64,000 nucleotides of DNA from Bugula neritina (GCA_964035545.1 OZ037772.1:2736501-2800500), one strand, 5' to 3'. Shown: positions 48,199 through 61,030, counted from the first letter of the stretch. Notes: generated by a model not told the origin, from the letters alone. Numbers and translations: made by a program.

Positions 48199-49669
48199 GG
48201 TTAGTATAACATTTATAGACCTAGTTTATCAATAGTCGGCAATCAGTATAAGTATTACATTTACTACATTGCTATAACTATTAGAATTAGATTCAGTGTT
48301 GCAATCAGTTTTAATACCACGCTCGCTACCATCATCATTAAATTTATTTAAAATGATTATCTTAACAAGTTATACTTATAGTAGGTTTATTAATATTATT
48401 ATTTATAACCAGTGAGTCACTTATCTTTACTTTGTGAATTTATGATTGCAACACTGAATAGCATTATCATCATTATAATTATAATAATAATTATAATTAT
48501 AATTGCAAGTTTTTAAATTAATGTTACACTTACTCGATTTGAATATCAGAATATCTTACCACTGGCACTAGTCAGTTATTAATGACAGTGCATAGTCATA
48601 GTGATCACTGCATGTGAGACATTGTCATACCCTGCAAATTCCAATGCACTGCCCTTCTGTATTCATTGTGAATAGCATATTTAGTTGGCTTATATTATTT
48701 TACTCAGCTTTGATTATACAACTAACACGTACTGCACTGCTCTAATTTATGTAACAACACTAGTTGCTGCTATCTTTACCTCTAAATTTATATCATTTAA
48801 AAAACTAACATATTTACATGATAGGTATTAAAATTAAAGTTACATAATTGGAATTGACTATTCTATAGATTACTGAGAATATAAGGTTAGCCGCATTTAT
48901 ATGATGTTGTAGACATAAAATATGAGGTTAGTGTTAACAAATCATTTGCTAGGTAAGAGTGTAGAATAAATAATTGGCTAGAGATGAGTGTAGAAGCTGC
49001 CGACTCATGAAACAACTACACCTGACCTAACAGAAGCACAAACATGTTAAATTAGTTTGTTTCACACCACCATAGTTTCTATTAGATGATTAGAATAGCA
49101 AACTAGCAATTGATGGCATGTTTTCTGACAGATGGAAGGGTGACTCTAAGTAACATATTAAATCATGCATCACGAGCACTGCAGAAATGTTAAAATGAGT
49201 TTTGTCATGTAGATTATCAAGGAAACAAAGAATTTCCAACACCCAGCACAAAATATTTCATAGAACTATGTTTTCTCACACTGCTATGTTCCCCCTGTTT
49301 AGTTTCTCACTCATGCTATACACTCCTTGCTATGTAATAGTTCAAAGACACCCTGGGAAGGAACAAAGTCTATCCTATGCTCAGGTGTAGACTCTGTCCC
49401 AGTAGTGTGTCAAAATACTCAGTTAGAAACACATTATTATTGGGAGTTCATGAAATATCCAGCTTATATAAGCAGCTGAGTCAAATTCTGCTGTTTGTTC
49501 ATAAAATTATTACATAACTCACTGGTATTCATGTTTCACTTCTACTCTACATTTTGATGGTCTGGTTATGACTTAGAACTTTGGTTGGGAAACCTTCACA
49601 GATGTAGTGTAAAATATTATGCTAAGAGTATGTGTATCTTTTACAGGATTTCCTTATCATATAACCAAT

Positions 49670-52600
49670 ATGGCAGAATCCAGAGTTGTGAAAAAAAGAC
49701 TCAACAATTCGTATCGCTGTGGGTACTGCTCGCAGTACTTCAACAAACTTGAAGATCCCAGAACTCTGCCCTGTCTGCATGTGTACTGCATGAGATGTTT
49801 GAAGACTGACATCGGTGGTAGGAAGGATCATATTAGATGTGCTTATTGTAGGTGAGTTACAGTACATAACACAATATATCATATCATAGGCTTGCGTATG
49901 ATTTTCTCACTATCATCTAGGAGTTGTCTGGTCTGTGTCTATGAAAAGCAAACAATACTGTATATTCTATGTGAACTCTGGTTACTAACTTGTGGAGTGT
50001 GTGGATATCTTCTCATTAGGTAGAGAAAGTAACTGTTATGTAGATTACATCATCAGCTGTCCTCTCTTGTTGAATTGTGGTGCTGTTGGATGTCATAGGA
50101 TTGGGGTTGTCTCCTCATTATATTATTTTGTTCTCATACAGTACAAGACTTGTTAGACCAACCTTTTTCATATCATCCCCACTTTCATAAATGTTTACTA
50201 TTTATTATCCCCCCTTTATGAAAAACGAAAAAATTTATGACTGACACAATGATAATATAGATTACTATGCAATATTTTTCCTATTACATTTGAATATAAT
50301 ATAATTATTTCTGATAATTATATTGTGCATGTATAAAACACAGAGCAGTTCAATTATTAATATTATGGCTGCAGCTGATGACATTGTACCAGCTTGCTTT
50401 CCAACCTCCCACCCCAACCCCTAAACCCCAACCCCAATATTGTAATTAAAACACATTCATGTAGAAGTAGACTGAGATGGCAGAATTGGTTAAATAGATA
50501 AGCTAAGATGAATGCTTATAGATATACATGTACATGTAACTTGCAGGAGCTCAAAAGTCTTTACAAACTGCTTGAAATTTTCAAAATCGAAATCCAGGCT
50601 CCCCCCTACAAAGCCCAAATTCCCTCTTATAGGGGGATTCTCCCAGGTTGGGAACCACTGTGTTGAATTGACTTGTGTTTACTATCTCCTTTCCTGTGAT
50701 TATAAACATGCAGTATGATGTTGTCATGACAACAGAGTTGCTGTGGCACAAAGTACAGTTTACTAGTATGTAGTGATTGTGTAGTGAGAGTAAAGTGTCT
50801 GGTTATTGTCCATGGTTATATGTAATCTGTAAGGAGTAGAATTATATTATTTAAATATAATGTTGAGAGAGGTACTTTTATAATGGCAGTTTGCTCAATA
50901 GCTTTAGTTCTAATGCGATAGACTCATAGCTCTGGAGTCTAGCAGCTACTACTATTACCACTAGCTGTTCAAAATTCGGCCAACATCCGGGCTGCCAAAG
51001 CATAATAGCCATTGGCAAGGCCAAGCAGTCACTGGGAAATTATTTGACTAAAGAGCAGGTCTTATGACAATTAGACAGGAATCAGTGATTCTGTGACCTA
51101 TTTAGTTAAATCCAATGCTGAACTTTTGATTGATTATTAGATAGCCATCACAATTGTATTTGGTAGTGAGTTGTACAATATAATATTATGGGGTGTCAAT
51201 CAGTGTCTAATCAGTGTCAATCAGTGTCTGTGAATTGAGTGTCTCCTTTAGCTTTGATGAGTTGATTACTTTTTCTACTATCAGTCAGTTGTATTGAGTG
51301 TTACTTTGTATTGAGTGATGAATAGTGTTAAGGATTTGGGCCTATATTATGCCAACCCACCCCCCCCCTCTGACTTAGACTGTGACCCAGCCTGCTGCAC
51401 ATACATAGTAGTACTACACTGAAGATAGTTAACATGTGTATGTGTCATCCTACTAGTAATGGATTACTAAGTACAAGTTATCCTACGACTCACTCTTCTT
51501 ATGCTAGCTGCACGAGATAGACAACACTCACACGTGACACGCACTCACGGTGCACTAGCTTTTGACACATTGCCAATGATGATGAAATGACAGTTTCGCG
51601 CCACTCCTAGCAGTTAGAGTGGCAGGGAATAGTTGTAGTATGTTGTAGTATTGGCTCCTCAGAATTCACTCCTCAGTAATTAGTTGCATTGCACAAACTT
51701 GCAACAATAGTGAATAATTATTGACAATATGGCCTCCACTCAGTAGTTAACTAGTAATTTATCTTGTCATTTTACAATACAAGTTGCAGTTGGAGTCTAT
51801 TTGTTGAGTAGCAGTTCTTTGTCATGAGTGACTATTTTCCAGCATATTAGGTACATAATATAGTCAAGTGTGTTTGTGTGATAGCCTGTGGTCTTTATAA
51901 TGAATGTGTGTTGATGAGTGATGAGTATTTATTTGAGTATTTGTCAAGGACATAGCTGTGTGTGTGGATGGAGTATTTCATTACTTGAGATATACTAAAC
52001 ACAGCTAACACAGGTAACATACTGATTGCTATATATTGTAGGAAAGATCACTATGACATCACAGATCCCACAACACTACCAGTAGCTCAGCATGGAGACC
52101 CCTTAGAATACAAGTCTCCACCCAAACCTGCACCCATTCCCTGCGATGTGTGTAAAGGTGGAACACAAGCTGCTGTGTTCTGTGTGGAGAGTCAGAAGAA
52201 ATTATGTCAGCAGCATCAAGAAGTGAGTCTTTCTTATATAATTTCTCAAGATTAGTTACTAAACCAGCTCTGGTTTGTATGTAGAATATTATTGAAAAGA
52301 AATGTTGAGTCTGTGTGACTTTTTATACTAAACACACAGTTTCACAGTGCAGTGAGTCAACTATGACAGACTTGTTGGTGAAAATACAACCAACTAAACT
52401 GTTGATCTTTATTATACAGAATCACAAAGAGCTGATGGGAGATAGGCATCAGTTTATTGACATTGAGGTATACAGAGCTTCTCCCCAAAGATATACTATA
52501 ACTGAATGTAAACATCATAAACAGGAACAGCTGACAGAAGTGTGTTCCAAGTGTCACCAGATATTCTGTATGAGATGTGATATGAGGACTGGCTGTAAGG

Positions 52601-55600
52601 ATAAGACAGGTATTTACTTGCTGTTGCTATTTCTGTAGAAAAAAACTGAGAAATATCACAAGAACCTGTTATTTATTATTTTATTATTAAAGTGAGTTAT
52701 GTAACAGTAAAAGAGGAAGTCAGTTTGTCAGCATTAAGGTTTGTGTGAGACAGAAGTGGATAGTGCAGGAGTTTATATGGTTCATTTTACTTAATTTAGT
52801 ACACACATGATTTTATGAATAGTGTGATTTTATGTATACAGAGGAGACAGTAGCATCCCATGACTTGGCATCTTTGAGTGATTTGTCTTGTGAGTTACGA
52901 GAAAGTCTGACTGGTGGAATAGAGACTCTGTCTGAGAAAGTTGCAGAGTTGAATGACATCTCAAAGGATGCCTGGAAAGAACTGAGTAAAATAGAAGATG
53001 AAGTGAAGAAGATGGTTGCCAGAGTAAACGCTATAGCTGACGCTCAGGTATGCTGACATGGTGATGTCCTCTAATGTATTTCTGGTTGGCTGTAATTGGA
53101 ATTTGCATTTGGTCTTTGAGTTGTAAATAGAAATAAATTTCATTTGCCACTAGAATTAACTGACCATTAAAGTATTATCATTCTGTGAACAAGTAGCAGT
53201 AGTCATTCATCACATGTTACTCAGTGCAGAGGAACCTGTCAATACAGATGACTCACTCATCCTTCTGCTACTGTCAATCACTCACACAGAGAGGTTGGCT
53301 GTGTGAGTGATTGACAGGTGTCAGGAGGAGGAGACTAGTCACGTGATGTACTAGCTCTCTGCTGTGTATAGAGTGTCACGTGACTGAGTCATTGTCCACT
53401 CAGTGGGTGATCTTTCACTTTCATTTCAAGTGCAGAGGTTGTGAGGTGCAGATGTGGTTACACTGTGTTACTATTTATTAGATAGAAAAGATCAGAAAGA
53501 GAGCTACAAACCTGAGGCTAGAAATATATGGATATTTGAAGAGCTGCACACAGATAGTGGATAATTATAGAATAGAGCTGGCCTTGAGTAAGACAATGGG
53601 CAGACAGTCTCTGCTGGACACAGTACAACATGCAGTTGATAAGTTCAATGATGCAGGGATTGTGAGAGACTACAAAGAGATGAGTGAGAAGGTGGAAAAG
53701 GCTACAGATATTGGTGTAATAGAGAAGTGTGTACTTCCAGACAGCATCTTGGTACCAACATGTAGGTGGAGTCTATAAATAGTAACACTAACTATAAATA
53801 ACTTTCTGCTTGTAATCATGTGAGTTGCCTTCACTGAATATTTTAATAGTAGAATAAGTAGATAGAGTTTATTTATTAGAGAATTGAGTTTTGTTCTACT
53901 TTAACATTATGAAACATTTCTGCAGTGTTTCAGAGTTTATGATGTATAAGTGAGCTGCTAAACTGTGTCATGCTGACTACCTGCTGTCAGTATTAACAAG
54001 ATATTCTCACTTAGACCTGTGCATCACGTAGCAACTTGTAGTAACTACAGACTGATTGTATTTAAAACATCTTTTTATTTCAAGTTTGAAAAGCTGTTTC
54101 CCACCTCCTCAGGTGATGAGATTCTCAAGTTATAGAATTGTTATTTTGTTGTTGCAGACAGTGAAGACAGTCTGGGACTGAAGCTGCTGCAGCCACCAGC
54201 TTCTCTACAGTCTGATGGACTTCCTGTACGTGACTGGTGTTTCACAGTAAACATCTCAGCTGATGGACATCTGATGTGTGTGATACGAGAAGGTGTAGAA
54301 GTAATAAATAGAGAGACTCTGGATACTATCAGCTCAGTGAAACACACCAACACTACAAGGTGGGGGGAGATAATCCAACCTGAAGGGGTGATGGTTGCCA
54401 GCTGGTATAATGAAGAGGAGAAAACAGCTGAAGTCGCACTTCTTGATCCGAACTCCTTTGAGAAGACTCGCTCTCTCTACAAGCAGTCAGTAGATGAACC
54501 CACTTACTATAGAATAGCTCAGCACGACTCACTGCTCTGTATTGTAGACTACAGTAAGAAACAGCTGGTAGTCTGTAATCTAGTTGACAATAAAATACAG
54601 AAGTTCCCACTTCCTGAGATGAAGAACCCTCGTCCTGTATACATCCTCCCAGACTCAACTCTCCTCATAGGAGACTGGGCAGATGGTAAAGTGAGAAGAT
54701 ATAAAGTGGAGAACACAACTCTCACTCTAATGTGGGATTTTCCTCACATCTCAGTACCAACTGGTATTTCCTTTGATCCAACATCTGAACTGATTCACAT
54801 CTGTACACTGGGAGGACCTCTCCTCATTCTCTCACTTGAAGGTAAATACTCTGTTTATTATAGTAAGTTTAGTTATTTTATATATAATTATGTTGTAGTA
54901 AATAATATATTTTAATAATTAACAGTAAACAACTTCCACTCATAAGATATATTATGATATTGTTAGTATTTATCAACTCACTGATGTTATTTTTAGCTAA
55001 AAGTTATGTAATAAAGACTGTAACATGCTGATAGTAGATGTTATATTCTTCATCACATGACTTGTAGCTAATAATAATATTAGTGAATAATACTGCCTCC
55101 CTACAATAAGTTTATTTCCAGCTGCAGTAACATGCAGGATGTAAGCACAGGTAAAAGTGTATAATATACTGTATAGGTTTAAGGTGTACTCTGTGTAGTG
55201 TGCAGTGAGCTCTTAGTAAACTCTCTATTCAGTCTTCCTTTCCAAGGGTTCACCTGGTAGAGTAGAGGATAGGGACTCCACACTGCTAAGTGAGTTGGTG
55301 CTGCAAGGGGTTCAAACCCACCTATCAGCATGTATAGTTAGTATACTATGCAAGTGTTTTACAGTAATTTTAGAGGTGCTCAGTCTAACAACTGTACAGA
55401 ATGCCAGCTACATATGAGTTATAAGTTGTAGTTTGACTTCAGTCTAGTGCTGCTATTGTTTTGGTTATCAGATAATTTAAATATAAATAATTTGATACTT
55501 TTTGACTGCCATTACTGAGACTATTGTAATTTGATGATGGCTGGTAGAGCAGTGTTTGCTGGTGGGACTCAGTTGGCTGTGGTTGGTTCTTGTCAAGTAT

Positions 55601-55981
55601 TTAATATGTGATAATGTTGGAGTAGCTGCAGTAGTAATAAAAGTACACACGTGGGTGTGTTCTTGTTAAGAGCCACAGGCTAAGTTTGTGAGTCAAGGTC
55701 AATATTGTTGTATAATGAGACACTATTATCTGCTCTATTTGAGTATTTACTTCATGCATGTAACCTGCTTAGTTGCATCTTTAAAGGCAGTCTGTCTGTT
55801 TCTCTCAATACACACTAACTGACACAATATGATGCTATTATTTACAGGTCAACTGGTGCTCACTGTTCCCAGAGAAAGTCTTGGTGTTAGTGACTGGGTG
55901 GGGGACATTGCGGTGTGTAACAGAGACACAGTGTTTCTAGCATGTAGAGATGGTTTGAGGAGATACACAATAAAATACTAA
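49670..55981 (+). CDS. TRIM-type RING/B-box protein with beta-propeller-like C-terminus (618 aa)
   Basis: Seven exons: 49647-49851 (ATG at 49670), 52042-52222, 52420-52609, 52842-53047, 53482-53761, 54158-54841 and 55848-55981. All have GT-AG borders, the phases agree, and the sum is exactly 619 codons including the stop. Residues 17-60 form a C3HC4 RING (CGYC, PCLHVYCMRC, CAYC). A B-box-1-like CDVCKGG...C part and a B-box 2 (ECKHHKQEQLTEVC, CHQIFCMRC) follow. Then comes a coiled coil (LSEKVAELNDISKDAWKEL) and about 290 residues of short beta repeats (ISADGHLMCVIREG, VYILPDSTLLIGDWADGK, RDTVFLACRDGLRRYTIKY). RING domains of this family are E3 ubiquitin ligases acting through E2 enzymes; the propeller would bind targets. 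The C-terminus is NHL-like in character but not a clear NHL match. No lesion is seen. A polyadenylation signal lies 181 nt past the stop. Confidence 0.85.
50156..50662 (+). mobile_element. hAT-like non-autonomous element in TRIM-like intron 1
   Basis: It ends AGGTTGGGAACCACTG, the inverted form of a standard hAT terminus, and begins with a degenerate CCAACCTTTTTCAT. Its left half matches the inverted copy at 43377-43630. It contains a C-rich CCCCAACCCCTAAACCCC stretch. Confidence 0.65.
50885..51110 (+). repeat. Possible SINE
   Basis: TAGCTTTAGTTCTAATGCG, then GTTCAAAATTCGGCC 80 nt later, resembles degraded tRNA promoter boxes. A unique GC-richer body follows (CATCCGGGCTGCC). In TRIM-like intron 1. 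Weak. Confidence 0.25.
53271..53317. repeat. Perfect 19-bp inverted repeat
   Basis: CTGTCAATCACTCACACAG at 53271-53289 and its exact reverse complement at 53299-53317, with a 9-nt loop. In TRIM-like intron 4. Two CACGTG E-box strings follow within 70 nt. Confidence 0.9.
55245..55325 (+). repeat. tRNA-derived sequence, likely SINE head
   Basis: TGGTAGAGTAGAGG fits a Pol III box A and GGTTCAAACCC fits box B at tRNA-like spacing. The ends do not pair as an acceptor stem, so it is a tRNA-derived SINE rather than a tRNA gene. It lies in the last TRIM-like intron. Confidence 0.5.
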
Positions 55982-56110
55982 ACTTATCAGCTACAGTCTA
56001 CTAATAATCAGCTCAGTCAGTGAGGTCCTGAGAGATGAATTGGATAATATTTGTCATCAACATAATTATTTCATCACAATTCATCAATACACACACTCTG
56101 TAATTATAGT
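55510..56110 (+). repeat. Inverted duplication, arm 1
   Basis: Runs from ACTGAGACTATTGTAATTTG in the last intron of the TRIM-like gene, through its last exon, to the downstream GATTATTAGT-type flank. It matches the reverse complement of 58540-59372 with indels. Confidence 0.85.
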
Positions 56111-56161
56111 TAGATAAGAGATGTTTTACTGTATCAAATATGTGTTGTTATTTTACCATCT

Positions 56162-56167
56162 AATAAA
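56162..56167 (+). terminator. Polyadenylation signal of the TRIM-like gene
   Basis: AATAAA, 181 nt past the stop codon, with a GT-rich stretch upstream. Position and sequence are the only evidence. Confidence 0.45.
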
Positions 56168-58539
56168 GTTCATTTGCTAGCGAAAATATAGTCTGTTTTC
56201 ATGCCTCATTAGCTTTAGTTCAAGTTGAGTTCACTTACTAAAAAATAATCTTTACTGGAGCAGTAACTGTAAATGACTTGTCTGCAGGAGAATTTATTCA
56301 CTGAATTGACATGCAGGTGCAAGTACCTCCAACATGACTAAGTAAATTTATTCCAACCATTCACAATGTTATACATTCCATTGCTGTGCAAACAATAGCA
56401 TTGAGTAGCCAATCAAATTGTTTCTTGTCATGCAATCAGGAATCTGATAAATAATACATAAGGCAATCAACTAGATATAAACACTGTATTACTCTACACA
56501 TGAGCTGTCTGTGATACAGCTGCTTGGTGAAATGTGTGTAATTTGATGAGTTTAGTTCAATTGGTTGCAGTTTAATTATGACATATTCACCATTATGTAA
56601 TATTAGAGGACAACTCCTATCCAGTGTGCAGTGGTAGTACACTATTAGTCAAAGGGAGTGCTCAGTATAATATAAATAGCTGACCTCTCCTACACCAACA
56701 CTCCTGAACACCAGGTAGACGACAAGAACTCTTGAACACCACTCAGGTTAAGGGACTCCACCCACCCAGGCACCCCTGAACACCATCCCAGGCAGACGTG
56801 TTCCGGATCACAGTCTTAACTCCTCACAGACTAAGACAGGAGCTGGAGTCATCCTCACAGCCAAGCAACCCATGCCAATATACCAACCCTAGCTAACCTG
56901 AATACTACAACTTATATATTATAGTATAATTCGGAATAACTCCTAAGTAGCATATTTCTGTTAAAATAACATTAATAATAAACAGATAAATTATATATTT
57001 ACTGATTCAATCACTATTTGAGTTTTCAAATTGAAATTCAATAAGAGACATCAGCAAGTAATAATCATATGTTATGTGATAATACATGCAACAAAAAGGC
57101 ATCACTCTAAAATTTAACAAAATGTATTAGCAGTTATCTATACTGAGATTATAACGTAATAATAATGTTGTATAAAGTACTAAACTATCAACCCCTCTCA
57201 TATTATTATTTAACCTTTGACCTACAAACAATGATTTCTTGTTGCTATACTGTCTCTTGTCTAGTTGGCTTATAGAAACAGTTTCAATCTAACAAGGTAG
57301 TGTTGATACAAATCAGAGTATATAAGCTCAACAATAAAACATAAGAAATAAATATCCTCAATATCCTAAGGAATATTCCAGAGAACACTGCAGGCTGAGC
57401 TAAGATATTTTACAACTACATGCAGTTGACATATCTTCATGAATTGTGGACCATTTTGGTGCTTCTGCGTGCACAGACAAGTTGTAATGACTCCAACAGA
57501 AACTTTCTCATTAGGTTTCAGTTCATCTTGAATATAGTACATCTTTTTGTCATTTGGCCTCAATATTATTGATGATACGCCACCTTGTTTGGCCTCAATA
57601 GTATTGATGGTAGACTACCTTGTTTGGCCTCAATAGTATTGATGGTCCACTACCTTGTTTGGCCTCAACAGCATTGATGGTACACTACCTTGTTTGGCCT
57701 CAACAGCATTGATGGTACACTACCTTGTTTGGCCTCATTAGTCTTGCTAATATAAAATTAAGAGCACAACTTGCAAGATTTAACTAATTTAACTTGGTTC
57801 ATATTATGATGTTAATATGTTGACATTTATAACCTCTGATATATTTCTATGTTTATAACCTATCAATATGCTCTGATCTACAGTCTTTATTGCCATTCAA
57901 GGTGTTGCTCACTGCTGGTCAACCCCATTAACCCCCAACTTACTGTCTACATAGAAAACTGTCTACTCTCCCTCCATGGTACATAGCTCATACAATGTGT
58001 ATAATTATTTGCTTTTGCACATTCATTACATAAAATACCAGCCATTGTGCTAAAAGTAGAGTTTTGTTGTAGTCTCACATATTGGAACATGGCCTTAAGA
58101 TTTGTAGTATCTGAGGCTTTTATTAAGCTAATGCAGGAGAAAATTGCTAAGAATTTACTGCAGTGAATCTTTGTATAAACATTACTTATGAAATGCATAT
58201 CTGTGGAATACTTGATCTACTCTGTATCATGTAAACTAACTTACACACAAGTTATATACAGCTACTACTTGATAAGGAAGTAATAGACTTACACTAACAG
58301 AGTTATTGACATGAAAAAGTAAATAATATTTAATTTGTGATGACTAAGTAAGTGGATGATGAGTCATAAACCAGTCAAAAAATAATTTCTACAAACAAAC
58401 TTTATTGAGTAAATGTGACTACAGAGTCTTGACAACATAGCAGAGTAAATATGTTACATAATCATTACTAATCAACATCAAATACTGCATATAAACAGTG
58501 CAAGTCCTGTGGAATATATAATATTATACTGTGAGTAGA
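56168..58539. other. Intergenic DNA
   Basis: No supported gene. A minus-strand frame at 57366-57563 (KMYYIQDELKPNEKVSVGVI) is open for 65 codons but has no splice context or family that I recognise. A 35-bp tandem repeat is listed separately. Confidence 0.4.
57570..57745. repeat. 35-bp tandem repeat, about five copies
   Basis: Units containing TACCTTGTTTGGCCTCAATA and GTATTGATGGT. Confidence 0.9.
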
Positions 58540-59372
58540 ACACAATATATTATATTTGACATGTACTATTGATGACCTCACTGAGCTGATTATTAGTAAA
58601 CTGTAGCTGATAAGTTTAGTATTTTATTGTGTATCTCCTCAGACCACCTTCACATGCTAGAAACACTGTGTCTCTGTTATACACAGCAATGTCCCACACC
58701 AAGTCACTCACACCAAGACTTTCTCTGGGAATTGTTACCATCAGTTCACCTTTAAAAAATATAATGTCAGATTGAATCAGTTTGAGACAAACAGACAGAC
58801 TACAGTGATATCACAACAGCTGACACAACTACATGCAAGTTTTTACTTTCCAGTATAATATAGTAACTAAAATATATTCGATAATAATACAATAAATTTC
58901 AAATATATTTCTCACTCAGAAAGACTTCCTTTAAAGATGCAAGTAAACAGTCTATGTTGAAGATAATAAAGTTCTACCAGTCAGTATTGAATAATTCACT
59001 GAGCTGCTCTACTGTTTACTTCATAATAAATGACAACATGGAGAGACTCAACATAGAAATTTACCCCCTCAGCAAATATGATTATACAGGAGAGAAGATA
59101 TATAATATAAGTATTACATACATGAAGTAAATATTCTAACAGAAAATAATGTCTCATTATACAACTGTATTGACCTTGACTCACAAACTTAGCCTGTGGC
59201 TCTTATATAGAACACACCCACATGTCTACTTCTAATAATACTGCTACTGCAGCTACTCCAACATCATCACATATTAAATACTTGACAAGAACCAACCGCA
59301 GCAACCTGAGTCCCACCAGCAAACACTGCTCTACCAGCCATCATCAAATTACAATAGTCTCAGCAATTATTA
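58540..59372 (-). repeat. Inverted duplication, arm 2
   Basis: The reverse complement of arm 1, including TRIM-like last-intron sequence (GACTATTGTAATTTGATGAT and CAGTGTTTGCTGGTGGGACT are shared). Longer than arm 1 through added AT-rich sequence. Stops where the 19-bp minisatellite begins. Confidence 0.85.
58616..58749 (-). pseudogene. Inverted copy of the TRIM-like terminal exon
   Basis: After a TTTAAAG acceptor, the minus strand reads G|GTGAACTG and encodes 44 residues to a TAA (IPRESLGVSDLVWDIAVYN, then GGLRRYTIKY). Nine residues differ from the exon at 55848-55981, and the length, phase and stop are the same. The flanking intron and 3' sequence are duplicated too. None of the other six exons is present upstream, so this is an orphan exon. 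It is a pseudogene unless another gene splices to it. Confidence 0.8.
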
Positions 59373-59374
59373 CA

Positions 59375-59668
59375 TGATATAAGATATATTACATAATATA
59401 AGATATATTACATAATATAAGATATATTACATAATATAAGATATATTACATAATATAAGATATATTACATAATATAAGATATATTACATAATATAAGATA
59501 TATTACATGATTTAAGATATATTACATAATATAAGATATATTACATAATATAAGATATATTACATGATTTAAGATATATTACATAATATAAGATATATTA
59601 CATGATATAAGATATATTACATAATATAAGATATATTACATAATATAAGATATATTACATAATATTTA
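59375..59668. repeat. 19-bp minisatellite
   Basis: About 15 copies of ATAATATAAGATATATTAC. It begins at the edge of the inverted duplication. Confidence 0.95.
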
Positions 59669-59889
59669 TATACTCTTTCTATAATGTATAATCTTGCATA
59701 CACATACAGCCATTAAAACCTCTTGCCATTTAGTTTGAGTTTATCAATTTAGACACAGAATGCATTTGATCTTCAGTCCCATGACTGTCAAAACAGCACA
59801 TTTCACATTCATTGGTTATACAAGAGATTGTTTCCCCAATAATAGCAGCGTTACTCTAAATTGAAAAAAAAAACTATAAAGTTATCAGC

Positions 59890-60318
59890 TAATTAAACAG
59901 AGTCATCTAAAGGGTATAGATATAGAATAAGTCAATTGAATAGAGTCATCTAAAGGATATAGATATAGAATAAGTTAACTAAATGGAATCATCTAAAGGG
60001 TATAGATATAGAATAAGTTAATTAAACAGAGTCATCTAAAGGATATAGATATAGAATAAGTTAATTAAATGGAATCATCTAAAGGGTATAGATATAAAAT
60101 AAGTTAATTAAACAGAGTCATCTAAAGGATATAGATATAGAATAAATTAATTGAATAGAGTCATCTAAAGGGTATAGATATAGAATAAGTTAATTGAATA
60201 TAATCATCTAAAGGATATAGATATAGAATAAGTTAATTGAATAGAATCATCTAAAGGGTATAGATATAGAATAAGTTAATAGAATAGAGTCATCTAAAGG
60301 GTATAGATATAGAATGGT
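59890..60318. repeat. 43-bp minisatellite, about ten copies
   Basis: Units containing GAGTCATCTAAAGGGTATAG and ATAGAATAAGTTAATTGAAT. It ends about 50 nt from the VARS exon. Confidence 0.95.
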
Positions 60319-60745
60319 AACCACAGACATCAGAAGAAGCAGAAGACACTTTCTACCACCAGACGTACCTCTTTGAATGGTAACTCCCCGAGTAGGAATT
60401 GTCCCATCATGACCATGCGGGCCACCCAGAAGAAGAGGATGTCGAGTCTCTAGCAGAGTACCCGGGTAGTAGGCTTGCAGGTCGGGGGTGTTATATGGCC
60501 ACCCCATAGTTGAGAAAGGAAACATTCCGGAACTAAACCAAGTGTCCAGCACATTTTCATCTGTATAAAAGGCAGGAAATGGAACAATGTTCAGAGTTGT
60601 CTTCTCTGACAAACTGAAACTAGGGTTAATTTACTCAAAGGAAATGTCTAGTCCGTGAACAAAAGAAAGTAAATTATCAATAAGTAGTTAGAGAAATGTA
60701 GCTCGCTGCTTTACTATAAAGGAGAAGAGAAAGTTGGAGGTGTGT

Positions 60746-61030
60746 ACATACTCAATACATACTCAATATATACTCAATACATACTCAATATATACTCAAT
60801 ACATACTCAATATATACCCAATACATACTCAATATATACTCAATACATACTCAATACGTACTCAATATATACTCAATACATACTCAATATATACTCAATA
60901 CATACTCAATACATACTCAATACATACTCAATATATACTCAATACATACTCAATATATACTCAATACATACTCAATACATACTCAATACATACTCAATGT
61001 ATACTCAATACATACTCAATATATACTTAA
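60746..61030. repeat. 11-bp minisatellite
   Basis: About 26 copies of CATACTCAATA/TATACTCAATA in the VARS intron between 61065 and 60560. Confidence 0.95.

Noticed and set aside
55245-55325. Functional tRNA gene
   Set aside because: Boxes A and B are present but the ends do not form an acceptor stem; tRNA-derived repeat preferred.
57366-57563. 65-codon minus-strand frame as a missing VARS exon
   Set aside because: No similarity to the VARS anticodon or KMSKS regions and no clear splice borders.
59740-59860. Open minus-strand segment after TTTAG (SNAAIIGETISC) as the next VARS exon
   Set aside because: Does not resemble the sequence that follows LPFKE in VARS; 41 codons could be chance.
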